The notes beneath the pieces are model-generated. The model searched no databases, had not been told where the DNA came from, and was given only the letters and a program-made list of their open reading frames with translations. A stretch of 64,000 nucleotides of DNA, from the NCBI GenBank assembly GCA_963677395.2, contig OY781965.2:310001-374000 (forward strand), in the 5' to 3' direction. Shown piece after piece: positions 17,035-27,168 of this stretch. This stretch comes from G963667975 sp963677395 (lineage in GTDB: Bacteria; Bacteroidota; Bacteroidia; Bacteroidales; G963667975). A program made the translations under genes and the position numbers. Numbering within the stretch: position 1 is the first letter of the stretch; the number at the start of each line of letters is the position of its first letter.

Positions 17035-18996
17035 TTATCTCTGTATTATCAATTTCTGCATTGCTTTTCCGCGAAGAGTTTCAATCTCTAACAAATACAT
17101 TCCATTACGCAAACCGGAAACATCCAGTTTTATCTGTGCTTCGATATGTTTCGAACTCATCGCTTTCTTCCCGGTAATATCGTATATTTGAACAATTCTT
17201 TCTTCCTGATGCTGAGCCATATCCGTTATCGTAACAATATCAGCGGCAGGATTGGGGCTTAATTTTATCTGATAATCGAACGATAAATTCCGTACGGAAA
17301 GAATGCTGTTTATCTTCATCAAACTCCAACGTTCAGCATTGACATCTAAACTGGTAACACTATGTGGAATATAAACTTTGAATATATTTTGATTTGCGGT
17401 TTGAAATACATTAAACGTTGTATCACCACCAGGATAAAATGCTTTGATTTGAAATGGCATCTTAAATAAAGGTGTTATTGTGGTTGAAGTTGTTTGAACA
17501 GAACTAACAATCAAGGTATCATTACTTTGATTCCATGTAAAATCATAGATAGGATATCCTTCTCCAAAGTACCATTGATTAAAGAAATCTGTAAAGTGTT
17601 GACCTGAGACAAATTCTGCCACAGATTTAAAATCAAGTCCGGTAGCAACACTATCTTTAAATTGTTGCTGAAACATTTTCAAGGTCTTAAAAAACAGAAC
17701 ATCGTTTTGTATTTCATAACGAATCATGTGAATAATAGCAGCACCCTTACTATACGAAAGTCTTCCACTAAATATTCTCGAATCATTATTTGCCTGATTA
17801 AATGGCACATACACACTTCCATCCGGTTCAGTCATTACTTCGTCCTGTTTGTTGCCAATCCGTTGAACTGCATCCTGATGACTCGCCAAATATTCGGCTG
17901 CAATAATTTCGCCATAAGTTGCAAAGCCTTCATTTATCCAGATATCCTGCCAGGTAGCACAGGTAACATTATCTCCAAACCACTGATGGCATAATTCATG
18001 GCAAATCAAGTAGAAATTAAAGTCACCCAGTGTAGTCATGGTTTGATGTTCCATACCGCCACCCAGTGGCGCAAGACAATGTCCGTATTTTTCTTTATGG
18101 AAAGGATAGAGTCCAAACTTGTCAGAGTATAACTCCAGAAAATCCCGTGTACGGTTAATCTCTGTTATGTAGAAAGCCAGAATAGTCGGATCGTTATACA
18201 CATAATTCTGAATCAGAACAGAATCCTGAGTGCCTGCCGGGTGAGCATAAATGGAATAATCATCGTACTGAGCCACCGAAAGAGAAATCAAATAATACGC
18301 AATCGGATAACGGGTTTTCCATTCGTAGCGCAATTTATTGTTGGGCATAGGAGTTACTGCCGTCAGAGTACCATTCGAACCTGCTTTGTTATCGGCAGAA
18401 GTAGTAATGAATACCCATGCCGAATCAGCCTTATCGGTCAAATCCTGTTTAACCGGAAACCAGATGTAGGAGTAGAACGGCTCGGCCAAAGTCCAGGTTA
18501 CCTGAAAATTAGTATTCCAATGTGTTGCATTGATGATACCATCCATCCAGCCTGTTCCCGGAGTATTGGGTGTTCCATGATAATAGATATCTGCTTTCAA
18601 AAGCATTCCCTGCATAAACCCGGGGGTAGAAACAAACACATCGGCTCCATTTCGGGTAAATGACTTTAATTGTTGATTTACCACAACAGAATCAATGGTT
18701 AACGATGAATTTAACTGAAAAACAAAGGTATCAAGTGTTGCACTTTTCACTACAGCATGAATACTACCTTTTCCGGCAACATCCACACTTGTTCGTTCCA
18801 CTGCTATGTCCAGACCATAAAACTTTACGTCATAATTACTCATTTTGGGATGATTCACCGGCATAGCAGCAGCCATTTTCTGTTTATTTTTCCCGCGACT
18901 GCATTTCTGATCCACAGAACCCGGCAATAAAACCTGAGCATTAACGGCAATTGCGACAAATAAAATTGTGCTGAGAATGTAAAATTGTTTCATCAT
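17035..18996 (-). CDS. Secreted M1 family aminopeptidase with T9SS sorting domain
   Basis: 653 residues. Residues 1-20 are a signal peptide (cut after N-A-Q). The M1 beta-saddle domain precedes a gluzincin catalytic core with exopeptidase motif G-G-M-E-H, zinc motif H-E-L-C-H-Q-W-F-G and the third ligand Glu in W-I-N-E-G-F-A-T-Y. It lacks the long C-terminal HEAT-like domain of classic aminopeptidase N. After about residue 570 it has a type A T9SS domain (L-S-P-N-P-A-A-D, G-M-Y-L-L-E-I, Q-K-L-I-I-Q-R). It should be exported through the T9SS and act on extracellular peptides. Monocistronic, with a terminator downstream. Confidence 0.92.
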   Translation of the reverse strand: MMKQFYILSTILFVAIAVNAQVLLPGSVDQKCSRGKNKQKMAAAMPVNHPKMSNYDVKFYGLDIAVERTSVDVAGKGSIHAVVKSATLDTFVFQLNSSLTIDSVVVNQQLKSFTRNGADVFVSTPGFMQGMLLKADIYYHGTPNTPGTGWMDGIINATHWNTNFQVTWTLAEPFYSYIWFPVKQDLTDKADSAWVFITTSADNKAGSNGTLTAVTPMPNNKLRYEWKTRYPIAYYLISLSVAQYDDYSIYAHPAGTQDSVLIQNYVYNDPTILAFYITEINRTRDFLELYSDKFGLYPFHKEKYGHCLAPLGGGMEHQTMTTLGDFNFYLICHELCHQWFGDNVTCATWQDIWINEGFATYGEIIAAEYLASHQDAVQRIGNKQDEVMTEPDGSVYVPFNQANNDSRIFSGRLSYSKGAAIIHMIRYEIQNDVLFFKTLKMFQQQFKDSVATGLDFKSVAEFVSGQHFTDFFNQWYFGEGYPIYDFTWNQSNDTLIVSSVQTTSTTITPLFKMPFQIKAFYPGGDTTFNVFQTANQNIFKVYIPHSVTSLDVNAERWSLMKINSILSVRNLSFDYQIKLSPNPAADIVTITDMAQHQEERIVQIYDITGKKAMSSKHIEAQIKLDVSGLRNGMYLLEIETLRGKAMQKLIIQR

Positions 18997-19474
18997 TATT
19001 TTTTGCGTTTTATGAGTTACGAGAAACTTTCCGAAAAATCACTCCGGCAAAGATATACTTTTCACTATCAGAAAAGTTCAAAATCAGAACCTTTCACAGC
19101 ATATACAATTAAAGAAACCATATTTATCGTTTGGTTGCACTGGGCTCTGGCTTAATGAATCAGGTGTATATAACCCAATCTGTTTTCAATACATAACATG
19201 AGATTATGAAAAAATTCTATTCCAAAAAGAGAATAACATGAAACAGGCATCATTCCATCTCTTTCAATTCAAAAAAGTATTTTACAAAATACCAAATTGA
19301 ATGTTTATATCCTTCCATCCTTGTGAGAAGGTAAAAAAAATTTCCTGCTTCTCTCGTTCAATTGAAAAAAGCGTATATTAGCCAAATGAAAATGCCCGGA
19401 GGTTGTCTCTTTGTTCAACAAAACTTTCAAGTACTTCTTTTTCAGAAAGTTTAGTCCGGCGAAAACATTAATAT
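18997..19474. other. Gene-free stretch between two divergent genes
   Basis: 478 AT-rich bases with no reading frame of note. A minus-strand -7 box TAtcTTTG lies at 19048-19055, probably for the M1 peptidase. A small GTATTTT/AAAATAC hairpin sits at 19277-19292. I see no RNA gene. Confidence 0.5.
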
Positions 19475-20122
19475 ATGAAGAAATTTGCAGTAATACTTTC
19501 CGGTTGTGGCGTGTATGATGGCGCCGAAATCCATGAGTCAGTGTTAATTATGCTGGCAATAAGCAAGTACAATTCCAGTTATTCACTTTTTGCGCCTGAC
19601 ATTGACCAACACCATGTTATCAATCATCTCAATGGCGAGGTCACTTCCGAAAAACGGAATGTATTGGTAGAATCGGCTCGTATTGCACGTGGAAACATTC
19701 AGCCTTTAAGTCAGTTCAAACCTGAAGATTTCGACGCACTTATCTTCCCTGGCGGTTATGGAATATCCAAAAATCTTTGCACTTATGCTCTTGATGGTCC
19801 AAACTGTTCGGTAAATCCCGAAATTGAAAATGCAGTCCGTGCTACCCATGCTCTGGGGAAACCAATCGGTGCTGTTTGTATTGCCCCGGCAATGATTGCC
19901 CGTATTCTGGGTGATGTTGAATTAACCATTGGTCAGGATAAAGACACTGCTACCCATGTAGTACAGATGGGCGCAAAACATATCCCTACCAACCCCGGCG
20001 ATGTTATTATCGATAAGCGTAAAAAGGTATTCACCACCCCTTGTTATATGCTCGATTCCACTATTCTTCAGATTGCCGAAGGTGCTGAAAATATTGTGAA
20101 ATCAATGCTGAATTACATGTAA
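19475..20122 (+). CDS. elbB: ElbB-like DJ-1/PfpI family glyoxalase
   Basis: 215 residues matching the ElbB (isoprenoid biosynthesis glyoxalase) branch of the DJ-1/PfpI superfamily: N-terminal V-I-L-S-G-C-G-V-Y-D-G-A-E-I-H-E, mid-protein L-I-F-P-G-G-Y-G, and the nucleophile elbow A-V-C-I-A-P-A with the conserved Cys. E. coli ElbB has weak glyoxalase activity, and a link to isoprenoid synthesis rests on early genetic data. It is cytosolic. It is followed 3 bases later by a secreted VCBS-repeat gene, an unlikely functional partner, though both may share a transcript. Confidence 0.88.
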   Translation: MKKFAVILSGCGVYDGAEIHESVLIMLAISKYNSSYSLFAPDIDQHHVINHLNGEVTSEKRNVLVESARIARGNIQPLSQFKPEDFDALIFPGGYGISKNLCTYALDGPNCSVNPEIENAVRATHALGKPIGAVCIAPAMIARILGDVELTIGQDKDTATHVVQMGAKHIPTNPGDVIIDKRKKVFTTPCYMLDSTILQIAEGAENIVKSMLNYM

Positions 20123-20125
20123 GCC

Positions 20126-22438
20126 ATGCTTCGTCTGGCAAAAATACTCCTGTTTTTTTTTCTGTTTGCCTCTGCATCCCGTTATGGAAATGCGCAACCT
20201 TTTCCGCCTCTTTTATTCCAGTTAGGACAGCATCCCATTGTAAAAGATTCTCTTGATAACACCCTCGAAGATGCCTGGCTTGGAGGGCTAAACTCTTGCC
20301 AAATAGGCTCTCTTAAACTCAATTCCGACACCCTGAACGACCTGCTGGTATTCGACAAAACCGGGAACCGCATACTTCCGTTTCTCGCTTCATCTGTTTC
20401 CGGGATTATTCGCTATCATTATGCACCATACTATATCCGTTTTATTCCACCCATCACCGATTGGATGCAATTAGCTGATTACAACAACGACGGAAAAAAC
20501 GACCTCTTTACCCATACACTTGGCGGAATTATGGTTTACAAAAACACCTCCGATACCAGTGTTCGGTTTACCCTTGCAGAAGATCTGATTCAATCTAAAT
20601 ATTTCGGAAACTTTTCTCCGCTCTTTTGTCTTACAGACGACAATCCGGCGATAGCCGATATAGATGCGGATGGCGATTTGGACATTCTCAATTTCTGGGT
20701 TCTGGGAATGTTTCTGAATTACCACAAAAACCTTTCGATGGAAAAATGGGGTATCCCCGATTCTCTCGATTTTCAGATGGTTGATCAAAGCTGGGGCTGC
20801 TTTGCCGAAAGTGAAAGCTCCTATCATATCCTGCTCGATACCTGCATAAATGCAAAAGGAATGCTCTCTTCCAAAAGCAGCAGTGCGAAGCATTCCGGTT
20901 CCACGCTTCTTGCGCTGGATATGGATGACGATGGCGATAAAGATCTGGTGCTTGGCGATGTGGATTACTCCCGCCTGGCATTGCTTCGTAACGGCGGAAA
21001 CAAGGATACGGCTCATATTGTAGCGGTTGACACTCTTTTCCCAAACCCTGCTTTTCCGGTAAATATGGTCTCTTTCCCTTCTATTTCGGAAGTAGATATA
21101 GATCAGGATGGCGAAAAGGATCTTATTTTTTCGCCCTTCGACCCCAATGCCGAAGTCACTGAAAGTTTCGAGAGCATTTTATACTACAAGCGGTATATCC
21201 AAAGTGCTCCCGACCACAAATATGTTCCCGTAACCAACAGTTTTCTGCAAAACCAAAGTATTGATCTGGGTAGCGGAGCTTATCCCGTAATTTATGATGT
21301 GGACAAGGACGGGAAGAAAGACTTGCTGATTGCAAACTGGGGAAAGCGTGATTCTTCCTGGCTTCAGAACGGTTTTCTTACGTCGAAGTTTACCTCATCC
21401 GTTTCCTATTACCGCAACACAGGAACAACTACAAATCCGCAGTTCAAACTACAGACCCGTAACTATGCAAACCTCTCTTCGCTAAATCAGAAAGCCCTTT
21501 ACCCAACCTTCGGCGATATTGATGGCGATGGCTCTGATGAAATGATTGTGGGTTGTGCCGATGGAACACTTTTTTTATTCGAAAATAGTGCTCCTGCAAA
21601 TCAAAGTCCGCAGTTTTATTTGTCGCAAAGTAATTATCAGGGAATTGATGTGGGTGATTTCAGCACTCCACAACTCTTCGATCTGGACAAAGATTCGAAA
21701 CAGGATATCATCATCGGCGAACGTTTTTCACTCTGGAAAGACAACAACAATCAAATCATCGCCCGAAAGGGAAATCTCAACTATTATCGAAATACAGGAA
21801 GTTTAACTAATCCTCAGTTTCAGTTGATTACTGACAGTTTGGGAAGGGTGGATGTGAACAATTGGAATTTTTCCAATTATGGATACAGCGTGCCCTGTTT
21901 CTACAGAACACTTGGCGGAGAAACCCGTCTGATTTGTGGCAATCACGAAGGATATGCCTTGCATTATACCAACATCGACAACAACCTCAACGGAACCTTT
22001 CTGCTTAACGATACATTGCTTTATCTGCTCGATTATCAGAAGTACAAAATCAAACCCGGCATACGCTCTTCCCACGCAATTGCCGACTTAAATAACGATG
22101 GTTTCCCTGACCTGATTTCAGGCAATTTCTCCGGAGGAGTTACCTGGTATCAAGGTGTAAATCCACAGTTGTTATCGATTCCGAAAACAGAGCAATCATC
22201 TCAGATTTCTATTTATCCAAATCCTGCAAATAGCCGGATTACCATCCTGTTACAGTCTAATTTTCAAAAAATTGATGTTACTGTTTTTGAAATTAGCAAT
22301 AGTCGTTTACGTTTAAATCAGACCCTCGAATATCCTTTTGTGCTGAACACTTCCATGCTTGGCAACGGACTATATCTTCTTAAAATCACGCTTTCCGGTC
22401 AACAGCCGTTTATTCAAAAGCTGGTGATTGTGCGATAA
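20126..22438 (+). CDS. Secreted VCBS/FG-GAP repeat protein with T9SS type A sorting domain
   Basis: 770 residues. A signal peptide covers residues 1-23. At least seven VCBS/FG-GAP repeats follow, each with a calcium-binding Asp cluster: D-Y-N-N-D-G-K-N-D, D-I-D-A-D-G-D-L-D, D-M-D-D-D-G-D-K-D, D-I-D-Q-D-G-E-K-D, D-V-D-K-D-G-K-K-D, D-I-D-G-D-G-S-D-E and D-L-N-N-D-G-F-P-D. This predicts a beta-propeller. The last ~80 residues are a type A T9SS domain (I-Y-P-N-P-A-N-S, G-L-Y-L-L-K-I, Q-K-L-V-I-V-R). Such proteins are surface or secreted binding proteins; the ligand is unknown. Codon use is somewhat more GC-rich than in its neighbours. Confidence 0.88.
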   Translation: MLRLAKILLFFFLFASASRYGNAQPFPPLLFQLGQHPIVKDSLDNTLEDAWLGGLNSCQIGSLKLNSDTLNDLLVFDKTGNRILPFLASSVSGIIRYHYAPYYIRFIPPITDWMQLADYNNDGKNDLFTHTLGGIMVYKNTSDTSVRFTLAEDLIQSKYFGNFSPLFCLTDDNPAIADIDADGDLDILNFWVLGMFLNYHKNLSMEKWGIPDSLDFQMVDQSWGCFAESESSYHILLDTCINAKGMLSSKSSSAKHSGSTLLALDMDDDGDKDLVLGDVDYSRLALLRNGGNKDTAHIVAVDTLFPNPAFPVNMVSFPSISEVDIDQDGEKDLIFSPFDPNAEVTESFESILYYKRYIQSAPDHKYVPVTNSFLQNQSIDLGSGAYPVIYDVDKDGKKDLLIANWGKRDSSWLQNGFLTSKFTSSVSYYRNTGTTTNPQFKLQTRNYANLSSLNQKALYPTFGDIDGDGSDEMIVGCADGTLFLFENSAPANQSPQFYLSQSNYQGIDVGDFSTPQLFDLDKDSKQDIIIGERFSLWKDNNNQIIARKGNLNYYRNTGSLTNPQFQLITDSLGRVDVNNWNFSNYGYSVPCFYRTLGGETRLICGNHEGYALHYTNIDNNLNGTFLLNDTLLYLLDYQKYKIKPGIRSSHAIADLNNDGFPDLISGNFSGGVTWYQGVNPQLLSIPKTEQSSQISIYPNPANSRITILLQSNFQKIDVTVFEISNSRLRLNQTLEYPFVLNTSMLGNGLYLLKITLSGQQPFIQKLVIVR

Positions 22439-22481
22439 ATGACGCATCAGTCCTGTTTTTACGCAACTTCTGAATTCTATT

Positions 22482-25127
22482 TTAATCTTCATGTTCAAAC
22501 CGGATGGCTCCACTGGTCGAAATTCCGAGTTTTATCCCGAACTCTTTATATTTCCCGTTTTCGAATCGTGTAAAAGCTTCTATTTTAAATATCTTCAGAA
22601 TGTTTTCCAAGCCATAACCAAGCTCCACATAATCCGTAGAATTGGCTGTTTTCAGATAATTGAACGATAAGCTTTCCTTCACTCCGGCAATGTTAAGCCA
22701 GAATATCCGCGAAAGTAGAAAGCGGTTGAGTGTTAAGGTTGAAAAAGCTCCGTAGTAATAATCTTTCGTGCTGTAAGTATAATAATCGAGCAGGCGATAA
22801 CTGTTCAGGGGATCTGTGAGGATCAATGCGGTGTGGTTTCCGGTAAAGTGCTTGTAATCCATGAAATAAAGCTGGTTTGCCCCAAATGTTTTTCCTGCAA
22901 AGAGCTTAAAATCGAGAGTCCGGCGATGACCTTCAAACTGATGGCGAATGCTTCCTTCCAAGCGGTGATAATCCACATCGCTTCCGAAAACACCTTTAAT
23001 TCCACCCTGATATTCAAGTGACAACAAAGGAAATAAATCAGTAACCGGCATTTTTACTCCATTTCGTTTCACAAACTTTACAATGGGTCGATAATTCAGT
23101 TTTCCTTTCAGCACAAAAGCCTGATGTTCGGGAAACGCAGTTACACTGTCCTCTATGTTGTACGGAGCATTCGGAGTATAAACTCTGCCTTTTTTGCGAA
23201 CCCAGGATTCATTCGAGTGATTTTCCAACGCAGAACGCGAAGCCCATTCTACCGAAGATTTTATCTGTAAATGATAATTGAGCGGGGTGTTGTACGTGAG
23301 TTTTAAAAAGTCGTTCCGGTATATTTTCATGTAGTTTTTTACTCCCAACAAGGAAGTTACTGAGTTGATGATCGGGAAAATCGGGTTTTCATTGTTAAAT
23401 TGCCTGATTTCTCTTCCTCCCGATAATTTCACCAATCCTTTTCCCATCAAAGCTCTTGAAAAGTAATAATTTACATTTCCGGAAATATTCCATTCCCGAT
23501 TACTAAACCCGTATCGGATTTCAGGGCCAAACTGAATTATTCTTACCCCTTTTTTCAGATACCGGAACTGAAGCGGAATATCGAGATTATAGCCTTCTAC
23601 CGTGTTAAAGTTGAGATTTACCAATGGAGAGGGATAAACCAGTTTCCAGTTCTTACTCAAATAAAAAGTTTTCCCAAAGATCAGTCCGCCCAGAGTTTTC
23701 CCAAAGATTCCGGTTTGATTTGCAGTATCCGATTTTCGCACCTCTCTGATGCTATCCATCTTATAGCCTAATCCTCGTTTTTGCTCAGAAGTTGTAAGAG
23801 GTACCGGACGAATTGAATCCCAGAACGCAGTGTTCTTCCGAAATGCGAGAGAATCTATTTCCATCGAGTAATCTGCTACAATCTCCGGTTCTTTTTTCTC
23901 TTTTTTTGCCTGCTTTTCGTACTCTTTCATCTGCTTGCGAAAATCAGAAAGTGAAAATTTATCCTCTTCTTCTTTTAGAATTGTTGTATCGGGTTGTTTT
24001 TCCTGATCTTGCTTACGCAAACGACGTTCTTCCTGCAAAGCCTGTGCATATTCGCGCTCTGTTTTTTCGTCAATCAACACCAGTTTATCATATTTCAGAC
24101 TTTCATTGAGTTCCACTTTGTAGTTACTCAACGTAGCCAGATATTTCCACTTCATTTTCACTCCGAAAATCCGGCCACTTAAATCATACTGATGATTTAT
24201 CGGGAACCACATCCGGTCGTTTACCGCGGCAAACATCTGGCTAATTGCTACCTTAAATCCCTGTAAATAGGTTGAAAGCTGAAAACTGTACACGCACCAT
24301 AGTTTTTCCGCAATGTAGATATCTCCCTTAAAAAGTGAAGCATCATTTCCCTTCGGAATTACCTGAATTTGATATATTTCCTGATTTTTGTCCTTTATGG
24401 TGTTGATTAATTTGAACCGATAATACGAAAATGCAGAAGGCGATAGCGGAGAAACAATTCCTGCAAACTGTGGCTCGTAAATACTTGCATTGATAAAGTT
24501 ATTTACCATAGAATTTCCGGTATCTTTATCGTTAGTCCGGGCCGAAATTACCTTTTGTTTGTAGGTGCTTGGATATTCGTAATGAAGTTGATTCACACTT
24601 TCCGAAACAAAGTTTTCAACCGTATCAATCCCTTCCGATTTTGCCATTGCAGCTACAAATTTGGGGATTTTTATTTCGCCTGCACCTTTAATGTACACTT
24701 CCGTATCGAATGATTTGACCAGCATCCGGTAGTAACGGCTGGCAGCAACGGCTTTTCGCATAATGGCATAAGCCGGGTCTTCGGTTGTTGATACAATATT
24801 GACCGCTTTCAACTGTATGCTTTGATTTTCGAGCTTAACGTCCTGCAAGGTAAATTTATCCGAAATACTCAGTTGTTTTGTCAACGACTGAAATCCAAGG
24901 CACCGGTATTCAACATGATACGTACCTGCTGGCAGACTGTATTCATAATAGCCATTCTCATTGGCTACAGTTCCGGTTTTTAGTTCTTTAATATAGATTG
25001 TAGAAAATGGAATTGTCTGTCCTTCCGTTGACCGGATAGTTCCTTTGATGCCGGATTGCGCAAAAACAGAAAGAATCGTTACACTAAATATGAATGTATA
25101 AATGAGTTTTTTGAAGTCCGGGTGCAT
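22482..25127 (-). CDS. DUF5686 outer-membrane protein with carboxypeptidase-like regulatory domain
   Basis: 881 residues. Signal peptide 1-23, then a carboxypeptidase-regulatory-like beta-sandwich (about 25-105: G-I-K-G-T-I-R-S-T-E-G, N-E-N-G-Y-Y-E-Y, Y-R-C-L-G-F-Q-S). The remainder matches DUF5686, a Bacteroidota family with a predicted C-terminal beta-barrel of alternating aromatic strands ending in F-E-H-E-D. A charged, Lys/Glu-rich linker sits near residues 360-420. It resembles a TonB-dependent receptor without a plug or TonB box. The function is unknown; an outer-membrane location is inferred. A -7 box lies just upstream at 25150-25157. Confidence 0.85.
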   Translation of the reverse strand: MHPDFKKLIYTFIFSVTILSVFAQSGIKGTIRSTEGQTIPFSTIYIKELKTGTVANENGYYEYSLPAGTYHVEYRCLGFQSLTKQLSISDKFTLQDVKLENQSIQLKAVNIVSTTEDPAYAIMRKAVAASRYYRMLVKSFDTEVYIKGAGEIKIPKFVAAMAKSEGIDTVENFVSESVNQLHYEYPSTYKQKVISARTNDKDTGNSMVNNFINASIYEPQFAGIVSPLSPSAFSYYRFKLINTIKDKNQEIYQIQVIPKGNDASLFKGDIYIAEKLWCVYSFQLSTYLQGFKVAISQMFAAVNDRMWFPINHQYDLSGRIFGVKMKWKYLATLSNYKVELNESLKYDKLVLIDEKTEREYAQALQEERRLRKQDQEKQPDTTILKEEEDKFSLSDFRKQMKEYEKQAKKEKKEPEIVADYSMEIDSLAFRKNTAFWDSIRPVPLTTSEQKRGLGYKMDSIREVRKSDTANQTGIFGKTLGGLIFGKTFYLSKNWKLVYPSPLVNLNFNTVEGYNLDIPLQFRYLKKGVRIIQFGPEIRYGFSNREWNISGNVNYYFSRALMGKGLVKLSGGREIRQFNNENPIFPIINSVTSLLGVKNYMKIYRNDFLKLTYNTPLNYHLQIKSSVEWASRSALENHSNESWVRKKGRVYTPNAPYNIEDSVTAFPEHQAFVLKGKLNYRPIVKFVKRNGVKMPVTDLFPLLSLEYQGGIKGVFGSDVDYHRLEGSIRHQFEGHRRTLDFKLFAGKTFGANQLYFMDYKHFTGNHTALILTDPLNSYRLLDYYTYSTKDYYYGAFSTLTLNRFLLSRIFWLNIAGVKESLSFNYLKTANSTDYVELGYGLENILKIFKIEAFTRFENGKYKEFGIKLGISTSGAIRFEHED

Positions 25128-25719
25128 AAGCGTTCGAGTTTGTTCTTAACAAAGTTATGCTTTTCTGAAACAATGAGCACGGTGTATGACGAATAACCTC
25201 CTGGTTTTGTTACTTGGAGAAAAATATTATGCAAAATATACCAATTGGCAGTTTCTGCAAAATTCCGAATACTTAAGCACTCCCTGAAACCCTGATTCAT
25301 ACTGGCAGGAAGGGATGTAATGTGAAAAGAAGTCAGGAGTCAGGAGTTAGAAGGCGAACGGGTTATCTGACCTTTTAATAAACCTAAATTACGCAATAGA
25401 AAAATAGTAATATTCAAACGCCTGATTTATTTGTATGTTTTTCCAACGCGTAGCATTAGACATTTTTAAATAAAAAACCTCTAAATCTATTGTCACGTAA
25501 GGGTTTCAAGCGCTTTTCGAATTCACTTTTTATTTCTAATGTGCAATTTGGGATTATACATTATAGACCATAGAATTGAGAAAAAACCTGTGCCAAACAC
25601 ATAGCGCGATATCCCAAAATCCTGCATAAAAAAGCCCAATCATACCAGAAAAGTATCGGGTTTTTGACAATTTCTAAATACCTCAGGCAAAGCGTTGTAT
25701 TATCAGCAAAAGGTAAAGT
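25128..25719. other. Gene-free stretch between DUF5686 gene and nadD
   Basis: 592 bases with no convincing gene. A minus-strand TAacTTTG (-7 box) at 25150-25157 serves the DUF5686 gene. A short tandem GTCAGGA occurs near 25331-25350. An imperfect hairpin at about 25630-25665 could terminate nadD transcription. Nothing else is recognisable. Confidence 0.5.
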
Positions 25720-26295
25720 CTATTTATAAAAATTCATTTCGTCCATATATTTCCAAACGGCAGGATGGAGGTAATAACGCACTGGTTTCCCTTCATGAAT
25801 AGCCTGACGAATAAAACTTGACGAAATCTCTATCAGGGGGGCATTTATCCATTGTACTTTAGGATGATTCCGAAAATCGCCACCGTCAAATCCCGGTCGT
25901 GGATAAACACAAATATGGTACTGTTCGAGAATTTGCTCATAGTTTTTCCATTTATCGAGTACCGTAAGGTTGTCGGCACCCATAATCAGATAAAACTGAT
26001 GATCGGGATGTTTTTCGCTCAGATAGGTAAGCGTATGAATGGTATAAGATGGTTGCAACAGTTTGAACTCTATATCGCTTGCCTTGAATTGAGGATTGTC
26101 GTCAATGGCAAGTTTTACCATCTCAAGGCGATGGTAATCGGCAAGAAGAGAGCTTTTCTTTTTCAAAGGATTTTGTGGTGAAATCACAAACCAAAGCTCA
26201 TCTAACTCGCTATAATTCACCAGGTGGTTAGCAATGATAAGATGCCCTATATGAATCGGGTTAAACGAGCCAAAATATAATCCTGTGTTTCGCAT
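25720..26295 (-). CDS. nadD: Nicotinate-nucleotide adenylyltransferase NadD
   Basis: 191 residues of the nucleotidyltransferase fold. The ATP-binding motif G-S-F-N-P-I-H-I-G-H is at residues 9-18, and the second signature I-S-S-S-F-I-R near residue 160. NadD adenylates nicotinate mononucleotide to deamido-NAD in NAD synthesis. The mid-protein G-A-D-N-L substrate loop is also present. It is cytosolic. It lies 15 bases after a lipoprotein gene on the same strand; that gene has no evident link to NAD. Confidence 0.95.
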   Translation of the reverse strand: MRNTGLYFGSFNPIHIGHLIIANHLVNYSELDELWFVISPQNPLKKKSSLLADYHRLEMVKLAIDDNPQFKASDIEFKLLQPSYTIHTLTYLSEKHPDHQFYLIMGADNLTVLDKWKNYEQILEQYHICVYPRPGFDGGDFRNHPKVQWINAPLIEISSSFIRQAIHEGKPVRYYLHPAVWKYMDEMNFYK

Positions 26296-26310
26296 CAGAG
26301 TACAAAAATA

Positions 26311-26898
26311 CTATTTCTCAAGGCATTTAAATGAGCTGATGGCATAAGAGTAATCCGGACGCAGTTTGTTTCTGCGACTTTCCAAAGTCCAGGCCATTAC
26401 CATATATACTTTATTTACTCCTTCAATGCAAGTTAGCAGGTAGTATATTTTACCATTTACACCTTCTATTTCAGCAACCATCTCAACCTGTTCTGCCTCA
26501 CGGCCGTCAATTTTCATGGGAATTGGCTGAGATTGAGATTCAATTTTCGCGTTTTCACTGATCATCCCCAGTTGAATTGTACGATAGTTTTGAATTACAG
26601 AGATGCTATCGTTATATGAATCAAGACCTTTAAAGGTTTTGATAAACTCTTCTTTCGGCTCATCAATTACAACTATATAGGCTTCTTTAAACAAGTTTTG
26701 ATATTGCAACGATGCTTCATCATTGAGCTTTGTTGATTTGCTCATATATTTCGGAATCATCATCGAATATTCATGGTTAATCACAACTTCGTTAAAATCA
26801 GCAGGATTGGCTTCTGTTTTTTCAGCATCTGTTTTAATACCATTTAAACAAGATGTAAACAGGACGATTAAAGCGACAAAAGGGATCCATTTTTTCAT
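26311..26898 (-). CDS. Small lipoprotein of unknown function
   Basis: 195 residues from the ATG at 26898; an upstream in-frame ATG at 26922 would place 8 extra residues before the signal. The lipobox is F-T-S-C after a short hydrophobic core (W-I-P-F-V-A-L-I-V-L). The mature part is a compact alpha/beta domain with E-Y-S-M-M-I-P-K-Y-M near its start and V-Y-M-V-M-A-W-T near its end, a shape seen in small PsbP/DUF1795-like lipoproteins, but I do not recognise the family firmly. It is transcribed with nadD (15-base gap). Confidence 0.6.
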   Translation of the reverse strand: MKKWIPFVALIVLFTSCLNGIKTDAEKTEANPADFNEVVINHEYSMMIPKYMSKSTKLNDEASLQYQNLFKEAYIVVIDEPKEEFIKTFKGLDSYNDSISVIQNYRTIQLGMISENAKIESQSQPIPMKIDGREAEQVEMVAEIEGVNGKIYYLLTCIEGVNKVYMVMAWTLESRRNKLRPDYSYAISSFKCLEK

Positions 26899-27168
26899 GT
26901 GGTTCAGGTTTCTGTTTTTCAAAAATAATAAATTCAGGATTACAATTGGTAAAAATGAACAAAATATAAAGATTGATAAAAAATTAAGTATTTGTTGCCT
27001 AAAATACCCGATCAGTTACACTTGTGTTGATGCAACCATGAACATTCCCGGGAAAAGACTGTTAGTTAAAAAGCTATTAATCAATCAAAAAACTCCAGTT
27101 TCAATTTTCCGGAAAAATTGATTGAAGCAGAAAAGAGAGAATCTGAATATGCTAACAAATTAATTACT

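Noticed and set aside
20471..21044. Long antisense frames inside the VCBS-repeat gene
   Set aside because: They arise from repeat codon bias; the plus-strand frame has a signal peptide, Ca-binding repeats and a T9SS domain.
25128..25719. Possible degraded gene or RNA in the 592-base gap
   Set aside because: All frames are short and broken, and no tRNA-like or conserved RNA fold is visible.
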